The position numbers and the translations under genes were made by a program. A stretch of 64,000 bases of DNA, from assembly GCA_028023455.1 (NCBI GenBank), contig JAQFVV010006208.1, positions 5,998,963-6,062,962 of the forward strand, written 5' to 3'. Source of the stretch: Epiperipatus broadwayi. Its lineage: Eukaryota; Onychophora; Udeonychophora; Euonychophora; Peripatidae. The notes beneath the pieces were generated by a model that worked only from the letters and a program-made list of their open reading frames with translations, did no database searches and was not told the DNA's origin. Positions 23,485-36,038 of the stretch are shown one piece after another (position 1 is the stretch's first letter; each line of letters starts with the position of its first letter).

Positions 23485-25370
23485 TTTTATATACAAACTT
23501 TAAATTTACTGAAGTTCAAATTTAATTACAGATGCTTTCTATATATATATATGATAATCTTTTATCATTTAATCTCTGGTTTGTGCCTGTGTAGTATATG
23601 CTTCACCTATTACATACTTCTTGCAAGGTACTCTTCTGCATCAATTTTCCAAATGACATTGCCAGGTGAAATTGTGGGACCATGTAACATATTGTGTCAT
23701 TTTTTTTATAATGACTGAAATGTTCGACAATGCAAAATTCTATTTTCGTTTACAGAAAAAGACAAAGAAAAAATTTTTGGGTTGAAACATATTACAAGAA
23801 AGCTGATCTCATAAAAACATGAGTTTACGAATATTTAATTGAAATGTTAAATTTACCACGTCCCTAAAAAGCATCGTAAGTGACGTTCAAAGTTAAAACA
23901 ATGCTGATTTTTTTTTTATGCAAATGCCACCCCCCTCCCCAAATTTAGTTCATAACAGTCAGGTATTTTATCTGAAAGTCCTGATACATTTACATGATGT
24001 GGTAAAACATAAACATTTTGTTTTGTGACAAAGAAAAGAGAGAACGCTTCATCCCCCCAAAGTGTGATTTCTCAAAGCCTTGAGTGTGTAACACTTCTTA
24101 ATTAAATTTAGCATGATCCAGCTTGTCTATCATGTATTCGCTCGATCTCGCTTCTTGTGAATTTTTTTTAATATTTTGAATGAAAAAATGTTTCTTTGGG
24201 GGGGGGGGGGTATGGATTTAGAAGAGATGGAAAAAATGACAGAGATGTTAAAAGGCATCTCTTTGCGAGTACTTCTCGACTACTTAGAAAAACATATTTA
24301 GACCAGTGTACTGCATCAAATGGACCGTCATTTGAAAGAATTAAATTTATAACACTTGAAAATAAATAAGCAATTTTTTATTATAAAATTCTGGTTATTT
24401 TGGGATACCTCTGTGTATAATACAGTTTTTTGGTTTTTTTTTGTGAATGCACCGATTCTACTGTATCACAATCTTTTATCAATGCAGAAAGTCAGCCATA
24501 TCTCTTTTGTTATGCATGAATTTGCTGATTAACCTTCACTGTTCAAGTGAACTAGAAATATCAAAAAACCAAAATTCTCTGAATGTATTATAATGTATTG
24601 TTGGGAAAGACTTGTTAGTTTAATTCTAGTCTTTTCTCTCTTTCTACGGGGCCAAGTCTTTAAATACTGTAACCTAAAACAAAAGTCGCCATAAATATTT
24701 ATATTTAAAATAAATTTAATTTTTTTTATTTTTAAATGTGAAGATTTATTTGTGCATATGTACAACTTCTTGTATTATAACTATTTGCAAAAGTATTAGA
24801 AGCCAAAAAAGGCTTTATTTAAAAATATATACGCTTTCAGTAGATATATTCATGCTTAAAAATAAAGCTAATTAAATTTACATTGTATACTAATACTTTT
24901 AACGATTTCTAGTTGAATTAGTATGCTGATATTATATAAGAGAGTTGATGAAGGGTGCAGCACGAAAAACTGATCCAATGGGGGTTTGTTTTTCATAATT
25001 TAAAATTTCAGAGATGTGCTAATACATATACTTAATTAAAACCTCATTTTGCGTGACTTAATGGAGCACAGTCAGTTAGTACATTATGTAAATTAATAAC
25101 CTATTGCGAGGTAAAAATCTGTCCAACAATTCTCATAGAACAAGGGGAAAAAAATACTCACTAGACCTGCCAACATCTAGGGTTTTTTTTTTTAGAATTT
25201 TTCCTTCCTTGTTTTACTCACCAGATGGCAAACTGTGTTGATCATATTAGCACGTTTTACCCAGATCATGACTGATGTACTGGACACTGCTGCTTCAGAC
25301 AATCCCTAACTGTAAGATTTTAATCGATTGGGTATTGTTATGTTTCATTACTCTGAACGTTTTCATAAAA
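23485..25370. other. Intron, nothing recognised
   Basis: AT-rich with a G-run at 24199-24211. No family or frame recognised. Confidence 0.4.
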
Positions 25371-25373
25371 TTT

Positions 25374-25780
25374 AAGGGGATTTGAACCCAAACTTTCAAG
25401 CTCCCAATAGTCATCCACTCTATCCAATATAACCAATACACATAATCACTATATGTGAAAAAGATAACGGATCTCCAATATATATATTTCATACTGAACC
25501 AGCATCACTTGGTCCAGATCATCATCTCCCACATATATACAGTGCTCGGTTTACATTAAGATAGCAAATCTACACACTAAATATTTAATGGATAGGCTTC
25601 AATCCTCTCTACTCTCCAACTCTTCAGCCATCCATATCACTTAAAATCTGATGATGACCAACTGATGAGTGCTGATTCAGTATGAAATACATATGTGGTC
25701 ATGTGTATCAGTTATATTAGAAAGAGTGAATGACTGTAGGGAGCTTGAAAGTCTAGGTTCAAATCCCCTTTAATTATATC
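25374..25780. repeat. Inverted pair of family B repeats
   Basis: 25374-25650 is minus-sense and 25655-25780 plus-sense. In the plus copy, CUGAUGA, a six-pair stem II and GAAAU are intact at 25671-25705, but the sequence after stem III differs. In the minus copy the core is deleted (GUGAUG). Confidence 0.6.
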
Positions 25781-26540
25781 TAGGTTAAGTATATACATTG
25801 TGCTTGTATTTCACTATTTCATAAAATGTATACTATTTGAAATATCGTATTTCTACTGATAAAATTTTAAATAATGAGTGCTATATGGTTAAGAAACAAA
25901 TATATTGAATTATTCGAAAATGGATTAAAATATCTTTCTTCAATTAGCAGCAAACACTTTATTATTATATATATAACAAACAACATTAAAAAAACTTATT
26001 ATCATAGCAATATGATTATTAAATTATTTATTAATTATTAAACTATATCTAGATTATGTCTATCCATCGTATGTAATTTATTTTTTTAAATATGATGAGC
26101 ATTATATATTAGTAATTATTTATGTGATTAATAATTAGTTTAGAAGTAACCATAGTTTTCATTGTATGTTATTTTATATATTATATGTATATTACATTCA
26201 AATCTTAAGCTTGTAAAAATAATTTGGGATCTCCCGATTAAATTAGTTTTGTTGAAATAATGATAGAGTGTTTCAAATCTATGCAAATTGACCGAGGATA
26301 ATCTAATCTCAAATTTGGTGATAGAGTTAGTCTCTCATGTTTCATTTTTTTACAAGATCACAAAAGAACCCAAAAAAATTAATCTTTGTCATTTATTCTT
26401 TCTGATTTTCATTTTCTCCTCCTCATTTTCTCCTTCTGTGTATTTTTATAGACATGGTATAAAAGGTAAGACAAGTGAAATAAATTTTAGTTTACTTGGG
26501 TTCTTTTTCAGCATTGTTTTGATTTACTATTCTCTCAATG

Positions 26541-26757
26541 TAAAGCTAAAGCTTTAGTACATGCGCCTTGAGTGCTTAATTTTAGCAAGAGACCTCTACA
26601 AATCATAACACGAGATTCGACTTTATAATTAAGAAAAATAGGTTAGAGATAAGAGGGTCCCTCTTATCTTTATAAAGTCGAATCTCGTGTTATGATTTGT
26701 AGAGGTCTCTTGCTAAAATTAAGCGCTCAAGGTGCATGTACTAAAGCTTTAGCTTTA
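26541..26757. repeat. Foldback element (family F)
   Basis: Arms 26541-26627 and 26671-26757 are inverted copies (TAAAGCTAAAGCTTTAGTAC, then AGCAAGAGACCTCTACAAAT). The loop contains a second palindrome, AGATAAGAGGG/CCCTCTTATCT. A partial copy is at 51535-51610, and the element at 40957-41830 shares internal motifs. Confidence 0.7.
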
Positions 26758-26814
26758 TATAAGTATTACGTGCTGACATTGCGCTTAATAAGAATTAATA
26801 TTTATTCTCTCAAT

Positions 26815-27070
26815 GGTATGGACGGCTGAAGAGTTAGAGAGTGGAGAATATTAAAGCCTGTCCATTAAAGCTTGAAGATTTGCTCTTTTCATATAAACTG
26901 AGCACTGATTATATACATGTGTGGGAGATGATGAGCTGGATCTACTGATAAGTGCTAGTTCAGTACAGAATACATTATTGGAGATTATTTATCTTTTTCA
27001 CACATGTGGGGTCATGTGTATAGCTGAAGGGAGCTTGAAAGTCTGTGTTCAAGTCTCCTATATCACATTT
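26815..27070 (+). repeat. Family B repeat, hammerhead degenerate
   Basis: Plus-sense copy. The core is CUGAUAA and GAA is displaced. The B-box end is TGTGTTCAAGTCTCC. Confidence 0.55.
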
Positions 27071-27779
27071 AAACTCCCAATTATAAGAATTATGCTTGTA
27101 TTTTAAAAATATTCTTTGAAAAATAGATTCATCCTTTTTTGAAATGTTTTCAATTAAAAGCTGAGTCTTATGGCATAGTAATTAGTGCTTCCACCTATTT
27201 TCCTATAAACTGGGATTTGAATCCACACCAGGTGAACCTTAAATTATTTTTCAGATAACAAACCCAAATAGCTAGTCTATAGTGGTTAGTAAATGGGTAT
27301 CCAAAACTATTCCGGAGGTGGAAAAAAGGTTAAGATTAATTTACGTTGGTCAGACAAACATCAATGTGCCTACTTTAAAAATAAAATTAAATACCTTACA
27401 TAAAATAATCTTTAAAAAAAGATCGTTTCTAAAAAATAAATTAATTTAAAATCAGGTGAAATTAGAATGTTATGTTGTGGAAGCAAATGTAAATAGTTGT
27501 GATCATATTTTGATTTTTAAAAAAAATCATTTTTAGAAAAAAAAATTAAAAAAAAAAAGATCTATTTTTAAAAACAATGAATGTAAAATACATGGATTTA
27601 TGACAGGATGAAATTCCATGTAACAGTATTAATAATCAAAGCAGATTTAAATAGATGTGACTTCTACACTATTGACACCTTTATATTATACGCTGTGTAT
27701 GTTTTAAGTAATATGTGCGTAGACGTTACCCTTGCAATAATTTTGCGGTTAGAGAGTGCTGTTTCTCCGTGTGTAAATG

Positions 27780-28375
27780 TGGAGAAACAGCGCCACCCAA
27801 TGGAGTGGGCTAGAATCTTGGTGTAGCAGACAATGTAAGCTAGATCTGTTTACAGGAATCAACGCCACCTAGGTTCTTGGTAGTGCTGGTAGCAGATGAT
27901 GTAAGTTAAATGGGCTTATGCATTGCAACCAGCGCCACCAAGTGGGCAGTTTTGCTTCCAGATGGCTTGTGGAAGCTTCCTGTGCATATGCATGGTGAAC
28001 AGCTTCACCTAATGGCTGGAACTGGCATTTCTGCTTTTTGGCCCCTACTCTGGATATTTCTGTGTGTTTACACAGAAACAGCGCCTTTAGTGGCTGGGGT
28101 GCAGCTAACCAGAAAGTACCAATGAACAGCGCCACCTAATGGCTGGAACTGGCATTTCTGCTTTTAGGCCCCTATTCTGGATATTTATGTGTGTTTACAC
28201 AGAAACAGCGCCTCTAGTGGCTGGGGTGCAGCTAACCAGAAAGTACCAATGAACAGTGCCACCTAATGGCTGGAACTGGCATTTCTGCTTTTTGGCCCCT
28301 ACTCTGGATATTTCTGTGTGTTTACACAGAAACAGCGTCTCTAGTGGCTGGGGTGAAGCCAACCAGAAAGTACCG
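27780..28375 (+). repeat. 126-bp tandem repeat (3 units) and upstream GCGCCACC motifs
   Basis: Units start at 27998, 28124 and 28250 (GAACAGYKYCACCTAATGGC), with few differences. Each unit has CACCTAATGG and CGYCTYTAGTGG blocks and a TGTGTTTACACAGAAACAG palindrome. 27780-27960 has three more GCGCCACC or ACGCCACC sites. Reverse complements of these resemble the CTCF core (CCA..AGRKGGCRC). Open frames across the array follow the repeat and are not genes. Confidence 0.75.
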
Positions 28376-28849
28376 CCCATGATTATCTTCACCGTTTGTT
28401 TGTTTTTTAAATTTTAAAGTAAATAAATGAGATCATCTCATATAAGAGTAGTACAGAGAAAATTGAAATATCTACATGATATCAGAAGTCATGATTTGGC
28501 ACCAACAGGAAAAATAAAAGGCCAGGTATGTGATGAGCGATGAAACAACATAAAGGAATAAATCATTATAAAATCTTTCAAGAAGATTGGAATTTTAGGT
28601 GTGATTGATGAAACAGAAGATGAGGCAATTTATGAAAAAAATAGTGATGAACCTGGTGTTGAAAATGTGAATGAAAATGATGAGAAATTTTTATGATTAG
28701 TGAAGCAATTTTTTTTAATAATATTCTTATTTTCTTTTTGCTATTATACATTATTTTTTATAGATTTTTATATTTTTTCCCCAAAAAAATCTGAAAAAAT
28801 TGGAAACATTTTATATCACATAATCACCATTTTTTATGCTTGCTCATAA

Positions 28850-29490
28850 CTGTTATTAAAACAGGCAAAACGCTCCATACAGTAGTGCCACTCAGTGCAA
28901 GCCAGAGTAATCAATGGATGCCAGAAGGCTCCTCACTGATGAAAGCCACAAGCTAGAATCTACTCTGGAGATATTGTATGAATAGGCACTAGATAGGGAT
29001 TTTATGCACAAGCTTTCTGGCATCCATTAATTACTCTGGCTTGCCCTGAGTGGCACTACTGTATAGAGTTTTGCCTGTTTTAATAACAGTTATGAGCAAG
29101 GATAAGAAATGGTGGTCAAGTGATGTTTAGTGGTTTAATACTAATCCTGCCTAATAGGATAGTGATGGCTATGGTTATTAAAGAACCAAAGACACCAAAA
29201 TGTATGGGTACTGAACTGAGTTCAGACCTTTATGACTATATAAGCTAATGAGCTTGAATTGAAAATATTTTTGTTTTCAATTTTATTCTCATAGTTTTGT
29301 AGTTAAGTAGAGATAAAAGGTGACTGCTGGAGGGTTACATTAGATCCTAAGATCCATGTGTAGTGCTCTCAGATTCAAGGCTCCTCATTGATGAAAAGTA
29401 GTAGGTATGGATTTTATGCACAAGCCTTTTGGCATCCATTGATTACTCTGGCTTGCACTGAGTGACACTACTGTATGGAGAGTTTTGCTT
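28850..29490 (+). repeat. Tandem family A: about 1.4 units with two hammerhead sites
   Basis: Two hammerhead 5' halves (28929 and 29381) are separated by one complete family A unit of about 452 bp, and the repeat continues past the second site. This head-to-tail arrangement is the one seen in retrozymes and tandem PLEs. The first motif (28929-28970) has CUGAUGA and stem II, but stem III is damaged (UCUACU). The second has lost its 3' half. Confidence 0.7.
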
Positions 29491-29647
29491 GTTTTAATAA
29501 ATATTTTATATACATGTACGTGATATGATTTTTATAATTTTTCTAAAAAAAAATTCTGAAAAAATTGGAAAACATGTACATGATATATGCATGAAAATTC
29601 AATATATACAAATTCAAATTATATAAATTTTATTATGTTTTAATTTA

Positions 29648-30165
29648 GAAGGGATTTGAACTCAAACATTCAAGCTCCTTATAGCTAGCTACTTCATCTT
29701 ATACAACTGTTACATATACGTGAAAAAGATAAATGATCTTCAACATATGTATTTCATGCTGAACCAGCACTCATCAGTTGGTTCAGATCATCATCTACCA
29801 CACACATATATAATTAGTGTTTACTTTATATTAAGATAGCAGATCTTCGTGCTTTAATGGACAGGCTTCACTCTTCTCCACTCCAACTTTTCAGTCAACC
29901 ATATAATTGAAAAAATCTTATGATGGAATGCTCAAAGCCCTTGTTGATGTCAATATTATTGTCATGTTGACTTTAAATCACTCTGACCCCTCATGTATAG
30001 GACCGTAATATTTCCATTTAAATACACAGAAGATGGAAGGCAGAATACAAACTGAATATATAATATTTAATAGTAAACTTAATGTAATTTAGAAGGGATT
30101 TGAACTCAGATTTTCAAGCTTTCTACAGCTATCCATTCCATCTTATACAAGTGATACACATATAA
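29648..30165 (-). repeat. Family B repeat, plus a second tRNA-like piece
   Basis: Near full-length minus-sense copy (29648-30050) with the hammerhead at 29735-29789, and another B-box end at 30098-30165 (GGGATTTGAACTCAG). Confidence 0.65.
29735..29789 (-). ncRNA. Hammerhead motif (family B), cleavage base G
   Basis: Core CUGAUGA; stem II GUGCUG/CAGCAU with loop GUU; GAA; stem III AUA/UAU. Stem I is CAA/UUG plus the outer GAUC/GAUC pairing. The base at the cleavage position is G instead of A, C or U, so self-cleavage is unlikely in this copy. Confidence 0.6.
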
Positions 30166-30169
30166 TTTT

Positions 30170-31450
30170 ATTACATGTTTATGATATATATATATAAATG
30201 ATTTTTTAAAATATATATTTTATGACCAGGTGGGGGAGGACTTTTTATAGTTTGATGATTTATAAATCAACTCAGTATTTCCTCAAGGAAGATTATACTG
30301 ATAAAATACAACAGAAACTTTTTTAATCAAGAAATGTAGCTAATTAATTAATGAAGCTAGATAGATTTCTTTTTTTTTTTTAGGTTATTTTTTTTAAAAA
30401 GTGGAATGTAAGAATAAATTTAAGAATTATTAGCAGTAGGAGTTAACCGACTTCTAATACACATTTTAAATGAATGAGTAATATTTGTTTAGAAGAAAGT
30501 ATTATCAATATATATTATTGCTTTTAATGATATAAAGAGGATTTATTAATGTTTATGATATATCTCTATGTCTGGAGTATTGAAACACTAGAATAAATTG
30601 TATCAAGAGTCTATTAAACAAAAGCAACTTCACAAATGGTAATTGTCTCTACTGCCAAGTACCACAACTTTCTTTAGGTCTAATAATTTAATACAACTGG
30701 GATGAAGATGGGGATTAATTAATGATTACTCAAACTCACAATAGATGGCAGTACAAAGAAGAGCAGCTTTTATCCTGTTATATTTTCATCATTTGAGAGT
30801 TGGGTGATTTGGGGGTATCATTAACATTCCTAGCAGGGAAATAAGGTGTCTATAGTTACTAAATGATTGAAAGTATTACAATATGTAGATAATAAATTAA
30901 TCATTAAAAACCAGTCAACACTTCCAATATCAGTAGCAATCAACAATCTCATACTGTTGTCAAGGCAACCTCCGTTTAACAATAAAGATGGAATCCCATC
31001 TTTATTTATAGTCCAGTTTATTTATATAGACACTAAAGACTGCAACTTGACCACAGAGATTGAAATTTTGTTATAAAGAACTTTAAATAAATCTCATTAA
31101 ATAGGTTAATATAACCTGTTCTGAAGGCTAATAAATAGTCAATTATAACATTACAAATTGCAGTTATAATTTTCAAATTTCAACAAAAATTTTATTAACA
31201 ATAAATAGTGATTACATACTAATAAAGGATAGATAAATGAATAAATTGTACAATAATATGATTGTATAATGTTCTATTTGTTATCTGGCTAGATTTTGTT
31301 ATGAGAGTACAATTGTTATACTCTTATGTGGTTAGGTATAGTGATGAGATTCTAATAACTTGATTAATGGAATAAGCATTTTTTATATAAACATGAATAT
31401 TTTCTTTTAGAATTTCCTATTCTATAATGCTGGGTAGGTGGGAGTTGATA
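30170..31450. other. Intron with family D piece and LINE 3' flank
   Basis: 30895-30980 is family D (CCAGTCAACACTTCCAAT, CTGTTGTCAAGGCAAC). The last 100-300 bp before 31452 probably include the 3' UTR of the LINE. Nothing else recognised. Confidence 0.4.
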
Positions 31451-31451
31451 A

Positions 31452-33229
31452 TCAGGAAAAGGAAAGTGCAGTTAAAGACCAGGTGTCATCAAAGACTTTA
31501 CTGGAGGCCAGGAGCTGGTCACGTTTCTTGATTTTTTTGAGTGTTTGATAAAATAATGGTATGATTTGTGGTGGGGGCAATTCCATGAGAGTTTTGCATC
31601 TCACTATCCATATGGAATATAGGACAAAGGTAGAAAGCCTTATTATTGAAAAAAACCCATTATGAATGCCATTTTCAAGTGAGAAAATCATATCAGGTCT
31701 TATGTTGGAATTGATTATAATTATATCTTTCAGTGTTTTAAGTCTTGGGCACCGGTGTATAATATGGTCTATGGTTTCATCTTCACGAGCACACAGACCA
31801 CATATAGGGTCAATGCTGGCAAAACCTCTTCGGTGATAAAGGAACCAATTCGTGGGAAGCGCATTGAGATTTATTTTAATGATGAAGTCAAGGAATTTGG
31901 GTTCCAGACTCCATCTTTTAAAGTGTGAAATGAGTCTTTGGTTGGTTACTTTTAGGCTGGTTTTTATGGGTTGTTGATTATAGTTGATTATATTGTATGC
32001 TTCCCATAAGGTGATTTTTTTGTTAAGGTTAAAGGGCATTATTGGGTTATAAAGTTGTAGGTGGTCTATTAGGGAGGCTATCCATGAACTGGCAGAGGGC
32101 GGAGGACGATCTGTCGGTGTAATTTTTTTAATAATGTTGGAGTATCCACAGGAGAGGATCAGATTATGTAGAGTGTTGTGGGTTTTCTGTAAAATTATTG
32201 CTTGTATTGAGTGGAATGACAGTCCATTGAACCTGCGTGGTCGTTGGATGCCTCGCAAGCTAATAGCAACTGTCCTTCCTCTCCAGAGAAGTTTGGTACA
32301 TAATCGGTTGATTTTATTTTGAAACTGTTTAGACATTTTTATGAATGGAAGATAATATGAGATTTTTGGCATTATGATCATGTTGAGGAGGCCAACCTTT
32401 CCATATAATGAAAGGTATACTCTAGAGAGTGACGTGGTGATGGCTTCAGTTGAATGGAGGATTGCATCTTGAATCTCTCTTGCCATTGCAGTTGGTGTTT
32501 TGAAGATTGGGAAACCTAGGTATCTTTGGGGTTTTGCAGAAAAGGGAGAGTTAATTTGTTTACCAGACATAATCTTCCAGATGGAAGATTTGTTAAAGTT
32601 TATTTGTAGGCCAAGTTTCGCTGTATTTCTGTTTAAGATGTTCATGAGATGGGGAAGGTATTTAATGGTGGGAAGAACAACCATGATGTCATCTATATAT
32701 GCAAATACATTGAAGTTTTTGTTGAGAGAGGGAAGGAAAATTCCAGGGAGGTTTTTTTCTATATCCATCAGAAGAGGGTTGATGTATGCTGTGAAGAAAA
32801 GGGCACTGAGTGGAGATCCTTGAGGGATCAACTTGTATGGCTTGAAGCCTGGTGTGATCTTGCCATCAAGAGAGAGAAAAATCTCTCTGTTGTTGAGCAG
32901 ATTGCTGATCATCTGAACAATCCCGGCTGGAATGTCGCATTCCGACAAAATATCCAGGAGGATATTTATCTGGACTGAATCAAATGCTGCCGCAACATCC
33001 AGCTGGACAGCAATAGGTTTTGATTTACGATGTCCTCTGATGTAATTGAATAGTGCAGTTACATTGGACATAGCATGCAAGGTTGATGATCCCTTTTTTC
33101 CGTATTGGTTTGACGAGATATGGCTAAGGATTTGAGTTTGGATTTGATCTTTAATGACTGACTCAATTATCTTGATAAGCAATGGGGTCATGGAAATTGG
33201 CCGGATATTGTTAATGTCGTTTAGTGGTT
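31452..33229 (-). mobile_element. 5'-truncated non-LTR retrotransposon, uninterrupted RT frame
   Basis: An open frame runs unbroken from about 33229 to a TGA at 31452. The 579-residue part from the first Met contains reverse transcriptase motifs: NIRPISMTPLL just upstream of that Met, D65 in LDVAAAFD, PQGSPLSALFF (about 123-133), the catalytic YIDD (165-168), then the thumb region. A zinc-binding CxxC...H...C (C464, C467, H476, C481) of the kind that follows the RT in LINEs comes later. The endonuclease half is missing because the copy is truncated at about 33230 next to a T-run. The clade is not assigned. Absence of stops over 1.78 kb suggests a fairly young insertion. It lies antisense to the host gene. 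Confidence 0.85.
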
Positions 33230-33326
33230 TTGCTTTTTTTTATTATAATTTTCAAATTGTATCCAAAGTATTACTTAAATAATAAGTTTATTAATGTTCA
33301 AGGCTAAATGGGTTTGTATGTAATCA

Positions 33327-33545
33327 CTAAAATCAGTCAACACTTAGACAATCTCAATCTGTTGTCAAGGCAACAGAGTTAAAGGTATTGTCAGATGCTT
33401 GACTGCATTGCTTCAACTTTAAAACCCAATCTCATTAAAAATGGCAAAGGCCAGAAATTGGTCTATGGATGAGGGGATTTAAATGCAATAAGGATGTCTG
33501 GTAATTGCTGATTATTCAAGTTATTATAGATGGCATTAGAATGGG
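33327..33545 (+). repeat. Family D repeat with half-hammerhead
   Basis: Family D start (CAGTCAACACTTAGACAATC, CTGTTGTCAAGGCAAC), then at 33441-33470 a TGGC-AAAG-GCCA hairpin, GAAA, and TTGGTC. This is the second half of a hammerhead, but the CUGANGA core is absent, so it is a relic. Confidence 0.45.
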
Positions 33546-33549
33546 GAAT

Positions 33550-34150
33550 TACCCTTGCTTTAAAAGGCACTGCAATATTATATTTTAAGTACAATAAATA
33601 TGCAGGTTCGTGCTGAATTAAAACTAATAGTAAAATTATACATTAAGAAGGAATGAAAGGCAAAATAGTATTAAAGGTGTTTCAAATATTAGGTATTAGA
33701 ACAGAACTAGTTGTAATATAAGATTCAAACTGCACATGATCAAATGCTAATTCATCACTACATCAACTGTGTGGAAACTTTTTATAAGCTAAATCAATCT
33801 TCAACTAAAAAAGAAAAAGTCTTTTTAAACATTCGTAGTTTAAGTCAGTGCAGTGATGAAATATGTGTAATATAAATAAAATACACCCAAACACATATGC
33901 AAAATGACTATGGAACTCAGTCAGTATAGTGATGAAATATATATAATACAAATAAAGTACACTTAAACACACATTCAAAGAGACAAGGTCCAAGGATTGC
34001 AACTCAAGTTCCATCTGTCATTTCTGGTGTTCAAATTGCTTATGAATTCCTAAATAATAACTTACTAGATTTTTTTTTTTTACTTTTATAAGTTCTTATG
34101 CATTTTATTTATTAAAAGTTATATGATTTTTTTTTAATTAACAAAGTTGA
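33550..34150. other. Intron, one local duplication
   Basis: About 33845-33915 and 33925-33990 are imperfect direct repeats (AGTGATGAAATATRTRTAAT, then AAACACA). Nothing else recognised. Confidence 0.4.
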
Positions 34151-34248
34151 GCGTTGGTGGTCGAATGGTCAGCACAGCCGCCTTACAAGCAGTTGTCCTG
34201 GGTTTGTGGGTTCACTTCCTGGCTGATGTTTTGACACATTAAAAAAAA
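34151..34248 (+). mobile_element. tRNA-derived SINE
   Basis: GCGTTGGTGGTCGAATGG to TTTGACACATT and an A-run. Same subfamily as 8140-8242, with the T-arm region GGGTTTGTGGGTTCACTTCC. Confidence 0.75.
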
Positions 34249-34249
34249 G

Positions 34250-36035
34250 TTGAATAAAAGTTGATGAATGTGTACATAAAAGTGACAACAAACCATAGTT
34301 CAGTGCCCATAGAAATATGACATCACTTCCCATTAGTGGTTAAGGCTGCATCATATTTTAGATTTTGCAGTCAGCGCATTGATACTAATCTGAGCTTACT
34401 CTCTAATGAAGGAATAAATAGATATTCTTTTATTAATTCATACATAGTCAGCTGGGTTATATTGACTGTCTACTTGAAAGAAAAATTCCAAACCTGATTA
34501 GCAATAAATGAACTACACACTTTGCCACAAAACATTTCAGTGTGACTTATACAAGAAAACTAACACCTTGATAAAAGATATACTTATTTTATCTTCTTAT
34601 TCTTATTTAATGTATATATCTTTATATAAAATTCCTAAATGTTTGTCCGTAATGCTGTCATGTGATATTCAAGTTAAACATTTTTTATTTGTTCTGTCAT
34701 TAATAAACTGTAATTATTTTATGAAGTATTTTATGCGAAGGAAGTAATTTGTTAAAAAAGCCACCGATTAAAAAAACTATTACAAAAATGATGGTCTTTT
34801 CATGTCAGATACATTTCTGGATTCTAAAAAGTAGTATTAAAATAAAACTTTTTGAAGGAAAAAATGCATGGAAAAAAATCAGTACAAGTGATTTTAACTA
34901 CAGTACAGAACTGAATAGGTATATTATTTAAATCATGAAGAAAATGTGATTGATATTTAGTGAGGGGAAAAAGTAGATGTTGTACCATATTTACATTTAA
35001 TTTTAGTTAGTATATAACTAAAGTCATTTAGTTTGATACCGGGTAATGTGTGGCTTCATAGAAATACCAGGCCTGATTGAAATTTGTTAAGCAACCAATC
35101 AAAAAATACGATTACAAAAATGATGACCTTTTCATAAGTCAGGTACATATGGTGGTGTATATATAAACATTCATAGTTATAAGTCAACAAATCTGTCTTC
35201 CATTATATTTATATAAATGAATAAATAATATATGCTATTTTAGAAAAGACATCATTTTAATGGTAAATGGGGAAATATTAGAGATTGAATTAACTGTTTT
35301 GAAATTAATAGAAATTATTGGGGGGGGGGTAGTAGTGGAAAGTTGAAAATATATATTCAGAAGTTAATAGTAGAACTAACATGGTCATTATATTTGTAGC
35401 AATTGTTCTCTTTTTCCACCAATAGAATAGTTAATCGATGAATAATAAATGGAAATTTGATGACTAGTTTTTAGATATTTGGACATTAGTCTAGCAGGAG
35501 GACCTATACCTTCTTTTACTATCTTATGACTTTTGCATCCAACCAAATTATTTGTAACAAAGAGCATTGCATATTTGACATTAGATTAACAATATCTCAT
35601 TTATATTCTAATTACAAGCATCTTCGAGCGTTTGCAGCAAAGAATGTAAATATTACACGTTAGTGTTTATATTTTAATTTTTGTAATGGAGTGTATAATG
35701 CTACCACAGAGGAAAGTTATTACTACCAATCATAGACTGACAGAATTTTGAACTATTAATTTCAGGAAACAATAGTTAGTGGGAAATATCCAGTACTATT
35801 TACCAAAAAGTCTTTATTTACTGCTAAAAAAATATTTATAGATATTGAAGGGGAAGGAATTAACTCCTTTGCCAAATTCTAGGTAGTGAAAATTTTAGAT
35901 TTTCTTTCTGTATTTTACTGTCTGGTTATAAATAGCTAAAATCTAATTACTGATTAATAATTGGATAGTTAGCAGGATGTGTTACAGCCTAGCTAGTTGA
36001 AAGAATAATTTAAGATGATTTAATATCTGAAAAAA
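34250..36035. other. Intron, short dispersed duplication only
   Basis: 34745-34820 and 35085-35155 share a diverged block (CCRATYAAAAAA, TACAAAAATGATG, CTTTTCAT..GTCAG) that recurs near 51610-51670. The two open frames at 34508-34931 are AT-rich and unrecognised. G-run at 35321-35329. Confidence 0.4.
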
Positions 36036-36038
36036 ATC

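Noticed and set aside
25671-25735. Longer stem III alternative in family B ending at GUGUAUC
   Set aside because: The nine-pair stem is possible in this copy, but the adjacent stem I then fails. Placing cleavage after AUACAUAU-A with CCAA/UUGG works across the other copies and covaries.
27869-28392. Overlapping frames on both strands with repeated peptides (e.g. FWLAAPQPL)
   Set aside because: They simply follow the 126-bp tandem repeat, whose period is a multiple of three.
32134-32978. Plus-strand open frames of 62-109 codons
   Set aside because: They are antisense shadows of the LINE reverse transcriptase frame.
34508-34931. Two adjacent AT-rich frames (79 and 60 codons)
   Set aside because: Composition is that of random AT-rich sequence with hydrophobic-looking runs. 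No domain, and part overlaps a dispersed repeat.
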